From Strigamia acuminata (lineage: Eukaryota > Arthropoda > Chilopoda > Geophilomorpha > Linotaeniidae), in assembly GCA_949358305.1 (NCBI GenBank), contig OX442314.1, forward strand, positions 23,305,060-23,369,059: DNA of 64,000 nt, read 5' to 3'. The notes beneath the pieces were generated by a model that ran no database searches, was not told where the DNA came from, and saw nothing but the letters and a program-made list of their open reading frames with translations. Position numbers and translations under genes: made by a program. This document shows, piece after piece, positions 49,405 through 62,798 of this stretch. Numbering within the stretch: position 1 is the stretch's first letter; the number at the start of each line of letters is the position of its first letter.

Positions 49405-52400
49405 CTACTGCTTTTCCTGAGCCCGCGCGTTCAAGTTTTTTGTAAGGTTGTCGGATAAAGAATTAATGAGATGTTCCATTTCATCTTTGGACAACATTCT
49501 CTTTGGCTGTTGACATTGCCGTACCCAGTGTCCAACTTGGCCACAATTATGGCACGGTGCATTCTCCGGTGTCAATTTTACTTGACTGGTCTTATTACCA
49601 TCCGTTGCGCCGCCTGGCGTAGAAGTCTGTCCCTTACTTTCACTTAATTGTGGAGTTTGTACTTCTATTTTTGAGTTGAAGTCGACAGAGTACGGTTTGG
49701 TCGGAAAGGACGAATTTCCTTGTGTCTGCGGCTGCACAACCGTTTGATGTGGCAACCTTGTTTGCATTTGCGGCTTGTATTTTGTTATCGCTGGATTGTT
49801 CCGTGTAAACAATACGCTTGCCGCATCCATTAGAGTGTTTAATTCATCTTCCGAGTATTCTGTTAACATTATTTGTGTATTACCGACTGATTCGGTTGCT
49901 TCGGACGAGTCTTGTACCCATTTGACCGTTGGTCGCGTTGGCACTCGTGGTTGAGGATAAGGCGATGGTCCACTTTCTTGTTTTTTGGTGGACCCTTCCT
50001 CCCGAGATGATAATAAAAATTGCGAGCGTGGGCGCATCATTTTTGCACCGGATCTCGTATAGTCTGAGTGGTGTCGCTGCAAGTCATCCCGTGCTCTTTG
50101 CTCTTCTAGCGGGAGGTCTGATGCATATCTGTCATCAATATACATTTGATTGTTCCTTATAAATTCTTGTAATTTTTCGAAAGAACTGGCCATTGGTGCA
50201 TCCACCATTCTTAATACCTTCTCGGAAAAGGGTGTCAGACCGTTTCTGAATTTTCTATCTTCGTCGAAATCGCTGATGTGATACGGGAGCTGAGCAATTA
50301 GATCTTCTGTTCGTCTTAAGTAAGACCGAATGTCTTCGCCCAACATTTGTTTGTGGTTGTCCCAATACTTTATCATCATTGCATTGGACTCCCCGTATTC
50401 TTTCATGAATGACTTTACAAATTCATTCCAGTGCGTGAATTTATTTTTTCGAAACCAATTCGTTGCACTACCAACCAACATTTTTGGTATCAACTTATGT
50501 AAAGCCACATCCGGGTCCATTTCGTGACTTGTCACCACGTGCATTACTTCATCTAAAAACTGGGTTCCGATTTGCCATCCTCCATCAAACATATCCGGAT
50601 TAATGCGGTCCCACTTGATTTGGTGTGGTGAGTTGTAGTAATGTGTCCAATTATTAGTGCAATATTTCAGAATAAGTTTCCTTAGAACTTCCTCCATTTC
50701 CTGAGATTTTGAAGGAATTTGCGACAATTTTGAGTCAATCTGTCTTGCGATGATTTCTTCCAATTCTCTGGAACTAGTTGGTAATGTATTTGATGGGGGC
50801 GGATCTCTGTTATCCGAACGGGAATTCCCTCTATCCCATCTCTCACCTTGTGGCCTTGAGTAATTTGGCTCTTCACGACGAAACTTATCTGAATGTGAAT
50901 ATTTTCGCTCATACTCGTGTTGTGATGGTGGTGGACTGGAGCGTGACCTCCGTTGGTCTCGGTATGAGTCGTCTCGTCGCCTATTGGAATCTTCACGTCG
51001 TCTGTGTGAATCATCACGTTGCTCATGTGAATCTCTATTCGTATAGGATTCGTACCAATAGGAGCCCCTATCCTGTCGTGAGTCCTGTTGGTGGCTGTAT
51101 TGTGGACTTGGGCCTTCTCTTGATATCGACTCGTTTCGATTATAACAGCTTTGTCCCACTGGACCATAATTGCTTTGTTGACGAGTCTCGTCTCTGAAGC
51201 GGGCGTCACTTTGCTGGCGTGGTTCGTCTTGACAACACGATACATTTCGCATATCTGTGTCATTATGTGCTCGAGTTTCGTCTGCAAATCGCACTTCACT
51301 GCGTGAACGGGCTTCTTGACGGTTGCACGACTCATTTCGTAAATTTACATCTTGTCCTATATGTGGGTTTGGTCCAACATATCTGTCGTCTTTTGAACGG
51401 GCAGCATCTCGATTACACGACTCATTTCGTGGATTTATATTTTCAGGTTGCTGTGAATATTTGCCCTGCAGATAGTCGTCATAATTTCTAATTCTTGTGT
51501 AACTGGCTTGTCCAGTTGCTCCATCTTGTCCGGTTGCAGCATCTTGACTACTGCTTTTATCTTGCTCCGGAACTTCTTGATCATGTTGGAATTGTTCAAC
51601 CGTTTCCATGAACGTGTATGATCTTCGATAGGCGGGGTTCTCGTCGTCTCGAGCGTCTTCAAGATATTCTCCCAAAGCTTTGCCTCCACACGCGCCTTTT
51701 GTTGCAGGATTACTGACATTTTCAGTTTCTATTGGAGTTTGGTGATCCCTGTTGTCTGAATCCATTTTTCTGCGTGCTGTCTGCCATTTTTGGAAATCCT
51801 CCGGGTCCACTCCTGTTACTGCACCTTGTTTTTTAATTGGTCCAGCAGGTTGGTCCGTTGCACGCTGACGATTTCTCTGTGCGATCACGTCCAGCACGTT
51901 TGGATTTTTTGCTGGTGAAACTGATGCTCTTTTAGCATCTCTTCTTTCATCCACATCACCTCTCCTTTTTAAAGGATTTGCGGACGAGCCTGGTGATAAA
52001 TTGACCACTTCTGGCTGGCGTGGTGGAATGTTCGTTGGTCTGGCGTACTGGCATTGTGCAAGATATTTGAGCTCCTCATTCTCTTGGCGGACTCTTTCCG
52101 CTGCTTCTTGCGCTTCAAGAGCGTTCTGACGAAGGTAGTGGATCTCCTTGCTTTCTGCTGTTTCCGCTGCCTTTTGTGCTGCAATTAATGCTAAACGTTC
52201 CGCTTCCACGCGGACTCTTTCCGCTGCAATCCTCTGTCTTTCGGCTTGCATAGCTGCTCGATCAGCCGCTATTTCCGCTAGACGTTTCTCCTGCAAGTCT
52301 CGATACTCGTTCGCCAAACGTATTTTTTCTTGCTCGATACGTTGATTTTCGGCACGTATCGCATCTCGATTTGCTAATTCCTGCGCCTTACGTCTATCAC

Positions 52401-53193
52401 GTAATTCTTGTCGTTCCGTTGCTAGGCGGATCCTCTCAGCTTCCATTCTGTCTTTCTCCGCTTGCATTTCTCTGTCCAATTGGTCCTTTTTGGCACGAAT
52501 TTCGTCTTCCGTCGCTTGTTTGGCCAATTCTGCCTCGTACTTCGCTTGGCGCGCTTGGCGTTCTTCCATTTTGAGACGTCGTACCATCTCGTATTCCTCT
52601 TGATGGAAATTTTGCAGCTGTCGGGTGCTGTCTTTCATCGCCTTTGTGATGTTTGCAACGTCTTCATCGGAAAGTGTAACGCCTTCTGCGTACTGACGCT
52701 GCCGCTCTGCCAATCGGTCTGCATTTTCCTGCATGAGATCGGCGATGCGCTGGCGTACTCGTGACAATTTATGTCGGGCCGGGGAATTTTCGCCCGAAGT
52801 TTCCGCGTCGTCTCGCGCTCTTTGTCTGGCTGCGGCGTGATAGTGTTTTATCAATTTCCCCCGTTTGTGAGCGACGGCAATCACTTGCTCCAACGACATA
52901 TTCGTTAAGTCAATTTTGCTGCTTGGAGTTGACGGCACGCTGGGCGAAGTCTTATCGACTGGTGAGGTGACACAGGGCTCTTCCCTTTGAGTTTCCTGCG
53001 ACGTTTCCAACCAAAAATCTTGACTGGTTAGTCGGCGCTGTTCGGGATCTTGGTCCGATTCTCTCTCCGGGCTGGATGATGAATCGAAATATGGCTCCGC
53101 TGCTTCGCTGGTCGCTCCTCCGGCCGTACCGCCTCTAGTGCGGACTCCTCGTCTCGTTCCTCTCCCTCTCCTCGAATCTTGTGGCAAAGACAT
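49405..53193 (-). CDS. Ty3/gypsy gag, unusually long with coiled coil
   Basis: The frame extends to 53,205 only through a GTG; the first ATG is at 53,193, giving about 1,262 residues against 300-500 in most gypsy gags. Order: acidic/Ser-rich N terminus; a long alpha-helical coiled coil (about 150-380: QAEKDRMEAERIRLATERQE and similar heptad-like repeats); a degenerate repeat with NESCNRDAARS and NESCNRQEARS (about 570-690); an Arg/Ser/Tyr-rich stretch (SHRRREDSNRRRDDSYRDQR); a capsid domain (about 850-1010: DMFDGGWQIGTQFL, GEDIRSYLRRTEDL); and a CCHC knuckle CHNCGQVGHWVRQC near the C terminus. Probable virus-like-particle structural protein. Confidence 0.92.
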   Translation of the reverse strand: MSLPQDSRRGRGTRRGVRTRGGTAGGATSEAAEPYFDSSSSPERESDQDPEQRRLTSQDFWLETSQETQREEPCVTSPVDKTSPSVPSTPSSKIDLTNMSLEQVIAVAHKRGKLIKHYHAAARQRARDDAETSGENSPARHKLSRVRQRIADLMQENADRLAERQRQYAEGVTLSDEDVANITKAMKDSTRQLQNFHQEEYEMVRRLKMEERQARQAKYEAELAKQATEDEIRAKKDQLDREMQAEKDRMEAERIRLATERQELRDRRKAQELANRDAIRAENQRIEQEKIRLANEYRDLQEKRLAEIAADRAAMQAERQRIAAERVRVEAERLALIAAQKAAETAESKEIHYLRQNALEAQEAAERVRQENEELKYLAQCQYARPTNIPPRQPEVVNLSPGSSANPLKRRGDVDERRDAKRASVSPAKNPNVLDVIAQRNRQRATDQPAGPIKKQGAVTGVDPEDFQKWQTARRKMDSDNRDHQTPIETENVSNPATKGACGGKALGEYLEDARDDENPAYRRSYTFMETVEQFQHDQEVPEQDKSSSQDAATGQDGATGQASYTRIRNYDDYLQGKYSQQPENINPRNESCNRDAARSKDDRYVGPNPHIGQDVNLRNESCNRQEARSRSEVRFADETRAHNDTDMRNVSCCQDEPRQQSDARFRDETRQQSNYGPVGQSCYNRNESISREGPSPQYSHQQDSRQDRGSYWYESYTNRDSHEQRDDSHRRREDSNRRRDDSYRDQRRSRSSPPPSQHEYERKYSHSDKFRREEPNYSRPQGERWDRGNSRSDNRDPPPSNTLPTSSRELEEIIARQIDSKLSQIPSKSQEMEEVLRKLILKYCTNNWTHYYNSPHQIKWDRINPDMFDGGWQIGTQFLDEVMHVVTSHEMDPDVALHKLIPKMLVGSATNWFRKNKFTHWNEFVKSFMKEYGESNAMMIKYWDNHKQMLGEDIRSYLRRTEDLIAQLPYHISDFDEDRKFRNGLTPFSEKVLRMVDAPMASSFEKLQEFIRNNQMYIDDRYASDLPLEEQRARDDLQRHHSDYTRSGAKMMRPRSQFLLSSREEGSTKKQESGPSPYPQPRVPTRPTVKWVQDSSEATESVGNTQIMLTEYSEDELNTLMDAASVLFTRNNPAITKYKPQMQTRLPHQTVVQPQTQGNSSFPTKPYSVDFNSKIEVQTPQLSESKGQTSTPGGATDGNKTSQVKLTPENAPCHNCGQVGHWVRQCQQPKRMLSKDEMEHLINSLSDNLTKNLNARAQEKQ
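49435..49441 (-). promoter_or_regulatory. -1 ribosomal frameshift site between gag and pol
   Basis: On the element strand the gag codons ACA AAA AAC contain the heptamer A AAA AAC, a classic X XXY YYZ slippery sequence. It lies 11 codons before the gag stop. A -1 slip here enters exactly the frame that continues open into pol. I did not fold the downstream sequence for a pseudoknot or stem-loop. Confidence 0.85.
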
Positions 53194-53318
53194 TATTTGT
53201 AACACAGAATAGAGAAGAAAGAAACAGAAAATTTCCTATCACAAATTTAAAAGACAAAATGGCGGTCCCTCAACTGAATTTAGTTGTTAAGGTTCAAATT
53301 TTTTAACGGGCCCCCAGG
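53194..53318 (-). promoter_or_regulatory. Retrotransposon leader and probable primer-binding site
   Basis: Immediately after the 5' LTR the element strand reads CC then TGGGGGCCCG. TGG at offset two is the expected complement to a tRNA CCA tail. Which tRNA ends in CGGGCCCCCA cannot be decided here. The leader before the gag ATG is only about 125 bp. Confidence 0.5.
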
Positions 53319-54283
53319 TGTAATGAGCCTAAATTACTATTAAATAAATAATAATAATTCTAGACTTATTGATGCTTTGACAAGACTTATCATAAAAACT
53401 ACTCTCTAATATTAAACTCACAAAATGGTTTATTCTGACTTAGAATAAGATAAATTACAGTGATAAATAAAGCTTAATGGAAATAAGAAATGAAATAATA
53501 GATGAAATGAGGAAATAACTTCAAATCGACGTGGAAACGTTATTTTGACGATTCCAGCGCTCCGGCAACGATTTCGGCTCGTAATCGTCGCTCTTCTACG
53601 GCTCTCTCTTCGACGCTCGTCTCGCTATTCTGCTCGGCGTCGCTCCTCGGTGAAACGGACTTATTCCGTAACTCAAACCCTCGAAATTGTCTGGTACAAA
53701 TCGACTCCCGTCGATTTGTTGAATCAACCGGACTCTTTCCGATACTTCTACTACCCGTTCTCCGCAACTCCGTCGTCTTGGCGGCGAAACTGCGACTCTT
53801 TCGCACAACGTCTAGCCGGATTTCCTCCACGGCAAGGCGAAATCCTGAATCAACAATTGAGTTGACTCAAGACTGATAAATCCCACCGCACGTGAAATGT
53901 GCGGCAAGACCGAAATATCCCGCTGCTGACTGATTTCAGCAGTAGGAAAACTCCCAAATTAGCTACTGGCTAATGCAGGAATATGTAAACTTCACGGAGG
54001 TTTTCACAAAAATACTAGTGTTTTACTGGTTGGTTTTTGTGTTGTTTCTCTGGCAAAGTTTGTGATCATACTGAGGAGTTCTCACTCCTCTCAGGACTCA
54101 TTTCCTGTTTGGAGGCTTGTGGGCTGGTTACCCTGGCAACCACCCACATTTCCTCCCGCTCTGCTCCGCTTTCTAGCCTGTAGACAGGAAGCATAAAAAA
54201 CTCAAACTAAAAATATAATAAACTAAAATATATTTCTACAGACTTTTTCTGTTACTTCCTTAGTGACCACTAGGGTCACTACA
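53319..54283 (-). repeat. 5' LTR of the Ty3/gypsy element
   Basis: 965 bp copy of the sequence at 39,383-40,347, apparently without a single difference. It should hold promoter and polyadenylation signals. Confidence 0.95.
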
Positions 54284-54591
54284 AAATGTGGTGAAATCTC
54301 AAAACGAATTTTGAGGTACCGGTAACCACAATTCTAAAAAACCTAAGTTCTCATCTTTCGTTATAATTTTAGTTTTTTTTTTATTAATTGTATTATAATC
54401 TAATCACTACCCAACATGCTATTTGGACTGTGCTATTTGTTTACATTCTCGCATCTTTAAACTGTTACCAGACGGCATTGCTTGTGTTTGCATTATGGGT
54501 AATAATTAGGTAGAGATTTAAAATAATACTTAGGCTTAGATCCCAAAATTTGTGAGAAGTAAGAAACAGAAAAGAAAACAAATTTATAAAA

Positions 54592-57049
54592 ATGAGATTT
54601 ATTCTTTTGCGTAAGAGGAATGGAAAGACATTTTTTGATTCTATACTGAAAATTGGTTGTGGACCCAACTTTGTGCTTAATCGTAGCCATGCATTTGAGG
54701 AGATGATAAAGCAGCAGGTAACTACTCACACGTGACATGTAAAAATTAAATGTCTTCTAAGTTCTAAATGAAATTACATTTCAGGGAGTGACTTTTTGGT
54801 TTAGGTTTTGGCTCTTAGTATGCTTTAATCATTGTTGCTTTCATTTACAAACGGTAAAGTGCAGCATTTTCTATGAGAAGTGATAAGTGTGTTTAATGTT
54901 TTAATTAATGAATAGATTCGAGAGTACTTACCGGATGTTATGTCTGATGCTTTTACTCAACTGCACCAGCAATTTCTTCAAGGTTTTAAACTTTATTTAT
55001 TTTAAGGGAATTGAAGTAAATAAAAAAAAAACAATAAAAATTTCCCCAGGTTCTGACAATGAAGCGTATCAATATTGTATCGGTGTCCTTAAATCAATGA
55101 GAATTACTGAAAGTATAAAGCATTTAATTTAGTGTAAAGAATAATTTTTAAAGTTCTAGTGATTGTGTTCCAGAAAATAACTTAACTGAAAAAGAAGATA
55201 AAAATGAAACCCATGATTTGGATTCAGTAAGTGTCATCCGATTTCCAAAGGCGGATTTATAGATGGCGGTTTTAGCTTCTGAGAGGTGAAAGATTTGTGG
55301 GACCTCCCGTACACTGTAATAAAAATTACGTTTTACTGACGTCGAAAATTGGGGTCTTTGGAGTCCTAAGAGCCTTGCAGGAAAGATAATTTGGGGTCTT
55401 TGGAGTCCTAAGAGCCTTGCAGGAAAGATAATTTGGGGTCTTTGGAGTCCTAGGAGCCTTGCAGGAATGTTAATTTGGGGTCTGGGGATGCACATCAGAG
55501 CTTAAATTCGTCTTAGTTTATTTTTTAATGCGTAAGTGTAGTGTTTAATTTTGTTTTCTTAAAGTTAAAGGAGCTGGTGACAAAGGTTTTAGAAATAACG
55601 TTCGGTGCTGCACTATGCGAGATATTTTACAAATGGTTGAGTGCTAACGAAATGGACGACAAGTCTAAAAGATACTGGTCAATCCCTGACGAATATTTGG
55701 ATATAAATTTCCAGCCTGGAAAGCTGGAGAGATTTCTGGTCAAAGGATGGAAGGAAAAATTGTTTACACTTTTTGATGTACCAGAAAACAGAGTTCCATG
55801 GGTAGCAGCGTTGCTGGAAGATAGAATTCTAACGCCAAGAATTAACAGTCAAGAAGGGTTCAACTACAGTGAGCACGCCAGATTTATCAAAGAAGTTACT
55901 TCGGGAATGAAAATGTACCGACGGGACAGAATAAAAGAAATTTATGCAGTGGATGAATTTCCCAATAAAAGGAAACCCCCAGAGAGATCGGTGAGACATT
56001 ATCAACTCCACAACTATCTAAAATCACTTATTTATTATTTTCTTTAAAGGCTTTACTATCAACAGAAAAAATTACTATTCCTTGTAGTCTCGAATGGCCT
56101 TACGGAGATGCAATAGTGAGCGACAGCGAGCAGGGAGTTACAAATAATTTAAATTCTATTGGAAATTACACTGGAACTGATCCAAGTTCTGCAGGCTCTG
56201 ACGAATTGTTTTTCAATAATAATAATAAGAGATCAAAGTCCCAAATTTGTTGTTTCTGTGGAACAGAAAATGATGACTTTACACGTTTGGTTTTGTGTCA
56301 ACAGTAAGGTTTAAACGTCTAGCCCCACACAGCATTAGATATCTCGTTTAGGGTATTTTTCCTGCATGTTTTTAATAGTATAACTCAAGAAATGTCACAA
56401 TTTCAAATACAAGAACATCTGCTACCCACTTCCACCTGCGTTTTCTGTGGTTTTCCCAGTTCTCAATGGGAATGCAAGGTTGGTCCTTGTGTTTAGCACA
56501 GTATCAACAATGTGTAGGAACAGGTCTGCGGAAGGATATTGCTGAATTAGCCAATTACGGTCAAAATGGACATTCTATAGACATCCAATTCTGTGTGGGA
56601 CATTTGGGAAGTTGAGATTAATTGATTTTCATCTTCGATTTGCAGATGTGTTGGTGAAAATGAGAATCAACCAAAATATTACTGCAGTGCTAGCTGTCAA
56701 AGTAAAGAATTTTTTAAATATTTTTAACTTTTTAATGTTAATTCTTGAGTTTGTTGCAGTTGAACACTGGTTCCAAGTTCACAGCAAGGATCATGGTCCT
56801 AAAAACAGTACTACTGCCAAACCTGTGACTACCCATACTACTTGTAAACTGGAAAGCAAGACTGATTTTTTCAAGCGTCTTACACATTGGAACTTTTTTT
56901 CTAGTTTAGTCATTACTGTGATGCTTATTTTTTGTTCACCCACTATGTTAGACTTGTGCTTTATGGTCTTTGGTTATATTTCTGAAAAAACTAAACTCTT
57001 TGGAGATAAAAATTACTCACCACGCAGTTATTTTGTTAATAACGAATGA
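54592..57049 (+). CDS. MYND-like zinc-finger protein, paralogue 1
   Basis: Nine exons: 54,592-54,717; 54,785-54,853; 54,916-54,982; 55,050-55,112; 55,174-55,226; 55,565-55,990; 56,050-56,303; 56,646-56,701; 56,760-57,049, in phase, 467 residues. Conserved N-terminal block GCGPNFVLNR and FWFRFWL; unfamiliar central domain (about 127-268: FGAALCEIFYKWLSANEM, YWSIPDEYL, ERFLVKGW, RVPWVAALL). The finger (about 335-385) reads CCFC..CQQC..YYCSASCQ..EHWFQVHSKDH. This is the MYND spacing CX2C/CX2C/CX3C, but with HX3H where MYND has HX3C. The C terminus adds a hydrophobic segment (about 417-445), possibly a membrane anchor, absent in paralogue 2. MYND fingers mediate protein contacts with proline-containing peptides; the function of this family is unknown to me. 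Confidence 0.75.
55349..55486. repeat. 42 bp tandem repeat in a MYND-gene intron
   Basis: Three and a part copies of a 42 bp unit starting TTGGGGTCTTTGGAGTCCTA, within intron 5 of paralogue 1. Copies are nearly identical, so the expansion is recent. Confidence 0.9.
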
Positions 57050-57217
57050 AAAAAAAAATAAAGAAATATTATCCAAATTTTATACAAACCATATTATTGT
57101 TTCAACAATCAAATAAAACAACAAAACATTTACATTAGAATAATCTGAAACATTACTACTGCTACACCTATTTCCAAAACTACAAAATTTATGTGCGAAA
57201 TCAGCCACTGATTTAAC

Positions 57218-58789
57218 ATGAGGTACATTGAATTGAAGGCGTTTAAAGACACCAGTCACTACGACTCGATAATTAAATTCGGTTGTGGGCCGAATTTCGT
57301 GCTTAACAGAACACAGCTTTTCGAAAGGATGATAACAAACCAAGTATGCAGCATCCGCACATCCCTTTATTCTATACCTTTCTATTACTTTGCAGGGTAT
57401 TCAATTTTGGTTTCGGTTTTGGTTGACATTTTGTTTTTATCCCGGTTGCTACGACTTAAACGTGGTAATAAAAGTGTATTTTGATTTAATCTTTGTAAAA
57501 TACCCACATATTCAAACACTAGATGAGAAAGAAATGGCCAAAAATTACAACTTGGATAAGTATTCAAGTACACAATCAATTTCTAATGCAAAGTATAGGC
57601 CTGTACATTTTTTAGTTATAAGTTAAATTGTGATTATATCAAAATTATTTTTAGTGTCGCCACAAGAAACAGCTCGGTACTGTTTACAACGCATAATCAA
57701 ACCGATGCACCTTATTACACCTAAAAGTATTAGTTAAATAAATGTATAAATTCGTATTTTATGTCTCAAATTAGAGTTAATTTCTTCAATAACAGAAAAC
57801 AAATTTGACGACTCTAAAGCTTTGGCCTTGAAGGAGGTAAATTGGCAATTTAATTAAAGAAAATTAAGTTGACTTGTTGATTGTGTTTGTATAGTTACAA
57901 GAACTTGTGGTTACAAGTTGGACTTTTGCATTCGGGTGTGCTTTGTGTCATACATTTTTCAAGTGGCTCATTGCCGAGGAGATGAAGTACAACTCCAAAA
58001 GCTACTGGTCTCTACCCAAACAGTATTTAAATGCGGATTTTAAGCCTGGTTTAATCGAACATTTTCTCGTGATGAAATGGGAAGGAGAGTTGGTTAAACT
58101 TCTTGGTGTTGATGAGGTGCAAGTACCGTGGGTAACCCAGTTATTGAATAATCATATGGATGAAAAATGGTTTTCAAAAGAAGTTAAGTGGTGTAGTATA
58201 TTGGATTGCAACATGTTTTACATTCAAAACACTGCGGAATTCATGAGAGAAATACGAAATGGCCGAAAAAGAGCCATACAAGATGTCGATGAAGCGCCAC
58301 AGAAGAAAAGCTACAATAGTGCGATTAGTCGTATACCGGTATTGCGACCAGGAAATGAATAGGTTCTCTTAGTTTGCTGCTTGTTTTACTTTTGTTTAGG
58401 TGTATACAGGTAGGAAAACCGAGAAATTTGTGGTTAAAAAAGCTAACGAGAAAAGTGCCGCTGATTTAAATGTTAAAATCAAACGGCAATGTCCTGTTTG
58501 TAGAAAAATTGAAAGTGTTGATTATGAAAAATTTAAAAGATGTAAAAAGTAATTTTTAAAATTTTTATTTTCGGGTAATTTTATGATTTTATTTTGAATT
58601 TTTAAGGTGCGTGGATGAAAATTGGTCGCAACCAAGATATTACTGTAGTGTCAACTGTCAAAGTATTATTGTTTTGGTTTACTAAGCGAAGGTTTATGTT
58701 TAAATTAATTTGGAAATTTATTTTAAATTCTAGCTCATCATTGGTACCGAGTTCACCACGATGAGCATTCCAAATCCAAAACAAAATAA
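57218..58789 (+). CDS. MYND-like zinc-finger protein, paralogue 2
   Basis: Eight exons: 57,218-57,343; 57,396-57,567; 57,655-57,726; 57,796-57,836; 57,895-58,338; 58,400-58,548; 58,607-58,662; 58,734-58,789, giving 371 residues. The same exon plan as paralogue 1 (identical 126 bp first exon and 56 bp finger exon), except that exons 2 and 3 are read as one. Shared blocks: GCGPNFVLNR, FWFRFW, FGCALCHTFFKWLIAEEM, YWSLPKQYL, EHFLVMKW, QVPWVTQLL. Finger: CPVC..CKKC..YYCSVNCQ..HHWYRVHHDEH, again with His in place of the last Cys. It ends shortly after the finger (KSKTK). The exon 2 end is the least certain junction. Confidence 0.72.
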
Positions 58790-61708
<2,919 letters not shown>

Positions 61709-62339
61709 AGAGTTCTCGATATTTGGGTACACGACGAAGATTATAATTTGATGAAATTTATATAAAATAATAGAGAAGTTGTATAAACGAAGGATTGTTG
61801 GTGTATTTTTCTTTGATTTCAATAAAACGTTTCTTCCATATCGTAGTCCGTACGCTGCATTTTATATCCAATTGACGGATCTAAGAGGATATTATCCTTT
61901 ATTGTGTTATAGACGGGCGTTTGCGTGTGGCCTGAGTATTGTACACATGGAGTTGAGCATGTGGTCGTGACAGCAAATCACACCGTAGTATGAAAAGTAT
62001 ATATAAATCTTGACATTTAAATCTTTTCCCGCTTAACTACATACTATAAACACCTCACGTTTGGATTCAGTTGTTTGTTTTCGGTAACTATTTATTTCAT
62101 TCACACACAGGAATGCCGAAGTGGATTTAATCCCTTCTTGGATTTTTCATCCCCTCTTTTTGACCCACATTCTAGATAAGGGTGTAAACTAAAAAGGGGT
62201 GTTAACTAAATGGATTAAAATTATCACAGGATTGGTCTAGACTGCATAAGATAATCCAAATCTTTTCCAGATCCTGTCATGTGATACTTTCCTATAAAAA
62301 TCCTTGCAGAGCTGAAAAATACACAGTCCAACACCAACC
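61709..62339. other. Enolase 3' flank and intergenic sequence
   Basis: An AATAAA signal lies at about 61,820, a plausible polyadenylation site for enolase. No other gene seen. Confidence 0.45.
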
Positions 62340-62658
62340 ACACCACATAATAACATTGTAACATTTATAATCGAAAATGGTCTGGAAAGTGCAACTTATC
62401 ACATTGATGCAACATTCAAGCCTTGCCCACGTTTTTTTAGTCAGCTGTTGACAGTTCAACTGAACTATTTTCGAAATGTATGTAAACCAAACTCATTTTT
62501 TTTTCTTTTAATTAATTAATTAATTATTTAATTCATATTATTTCATCTGTACAGGTGTTTCCAGCATTTTACGTTTTAATGCGAAACAAATCTGCAAATT
62601 CATACTCTGCAGTCTTCAATTACATCAAAGAAAAAGTTGCTGGTTCCATTTTTGCAAG
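62340..62658 (+). pseudogene. MULE-transposase-like fragment
   Basis: Two exon-like pieces, about 62,340-62,477 and 62,555-62,658, joined in phase by GTATGT..TACAG. They encode YHIDATFKPCPRFFSQLL, then FPAFYVLMRNKSANSYSAVF and YIKEKVAG. The D-A/G-T-F-K motif followed by a P-v-f-lM-xx-Kt-eY-vf block is the start of MULE transposase cores also found in FLYWCH-type host proteins; the Asp is the first catalytic residue. No start codon context and no continuation are seen. It ends at a donor-like GTAAGT. Either a relic or the middle of a gene whose other parts have been lost. Confidence 0.55.
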
Positions 62659-62798
62659 GTAAGTTACCAGATATTTTTTTTTTCGCGGTTGATTTTAGCT
62701 TTTCTACTTTTCCCAACTGCTTTTTTCGCGACAGTAGTGCCCCTCCATTTATTTTTACAAACAATGTTTTTTAGGCACTTCGAACAAACATGGTCGTA

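Larger units (their letters stand above)
39383..54283 (-). mobile_element. Intact 14.9 kb Ty3/gypsy-class LTR retrotransposon
   Basis: Complete element transcribed right to left: 5' LTR 54,283-53,319, gag 53,193-49,405, pol to 44,360, ORF3 43,642-40,391, polypurine tract, 3' LTR 40,347-39,383. It is flanked by AAAT on both sides (39,379-39,382 and 54,284-54,287), a 4 bp target duplication. The LTRs look identical and all three long frames are uninterrupted, so insertion should be recent. Domain order protease-RT-RNase H-integrase places it in Ty3/gypsy. Its size is well above the usual 5-8 kb, because of a very long gag and the extra 3.2 kb ORF3. Confidence 0.95.

Noticed and set aside
40496-53000. 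Many plus-strand frames across the retroelement
   Set aside because: All are shadows of the large minus-strand gag, pol and ORF3 frames.
56304-56645. Cysteine-containing stretch in intron 7 of MYND-like paralogue 1 as a further exon
   Set aside because: A CVFCG-like word can be read, but no splice-site pair keeps the frame and paralogue 2 has no counterpart. It may be a decayed duplicate finger.
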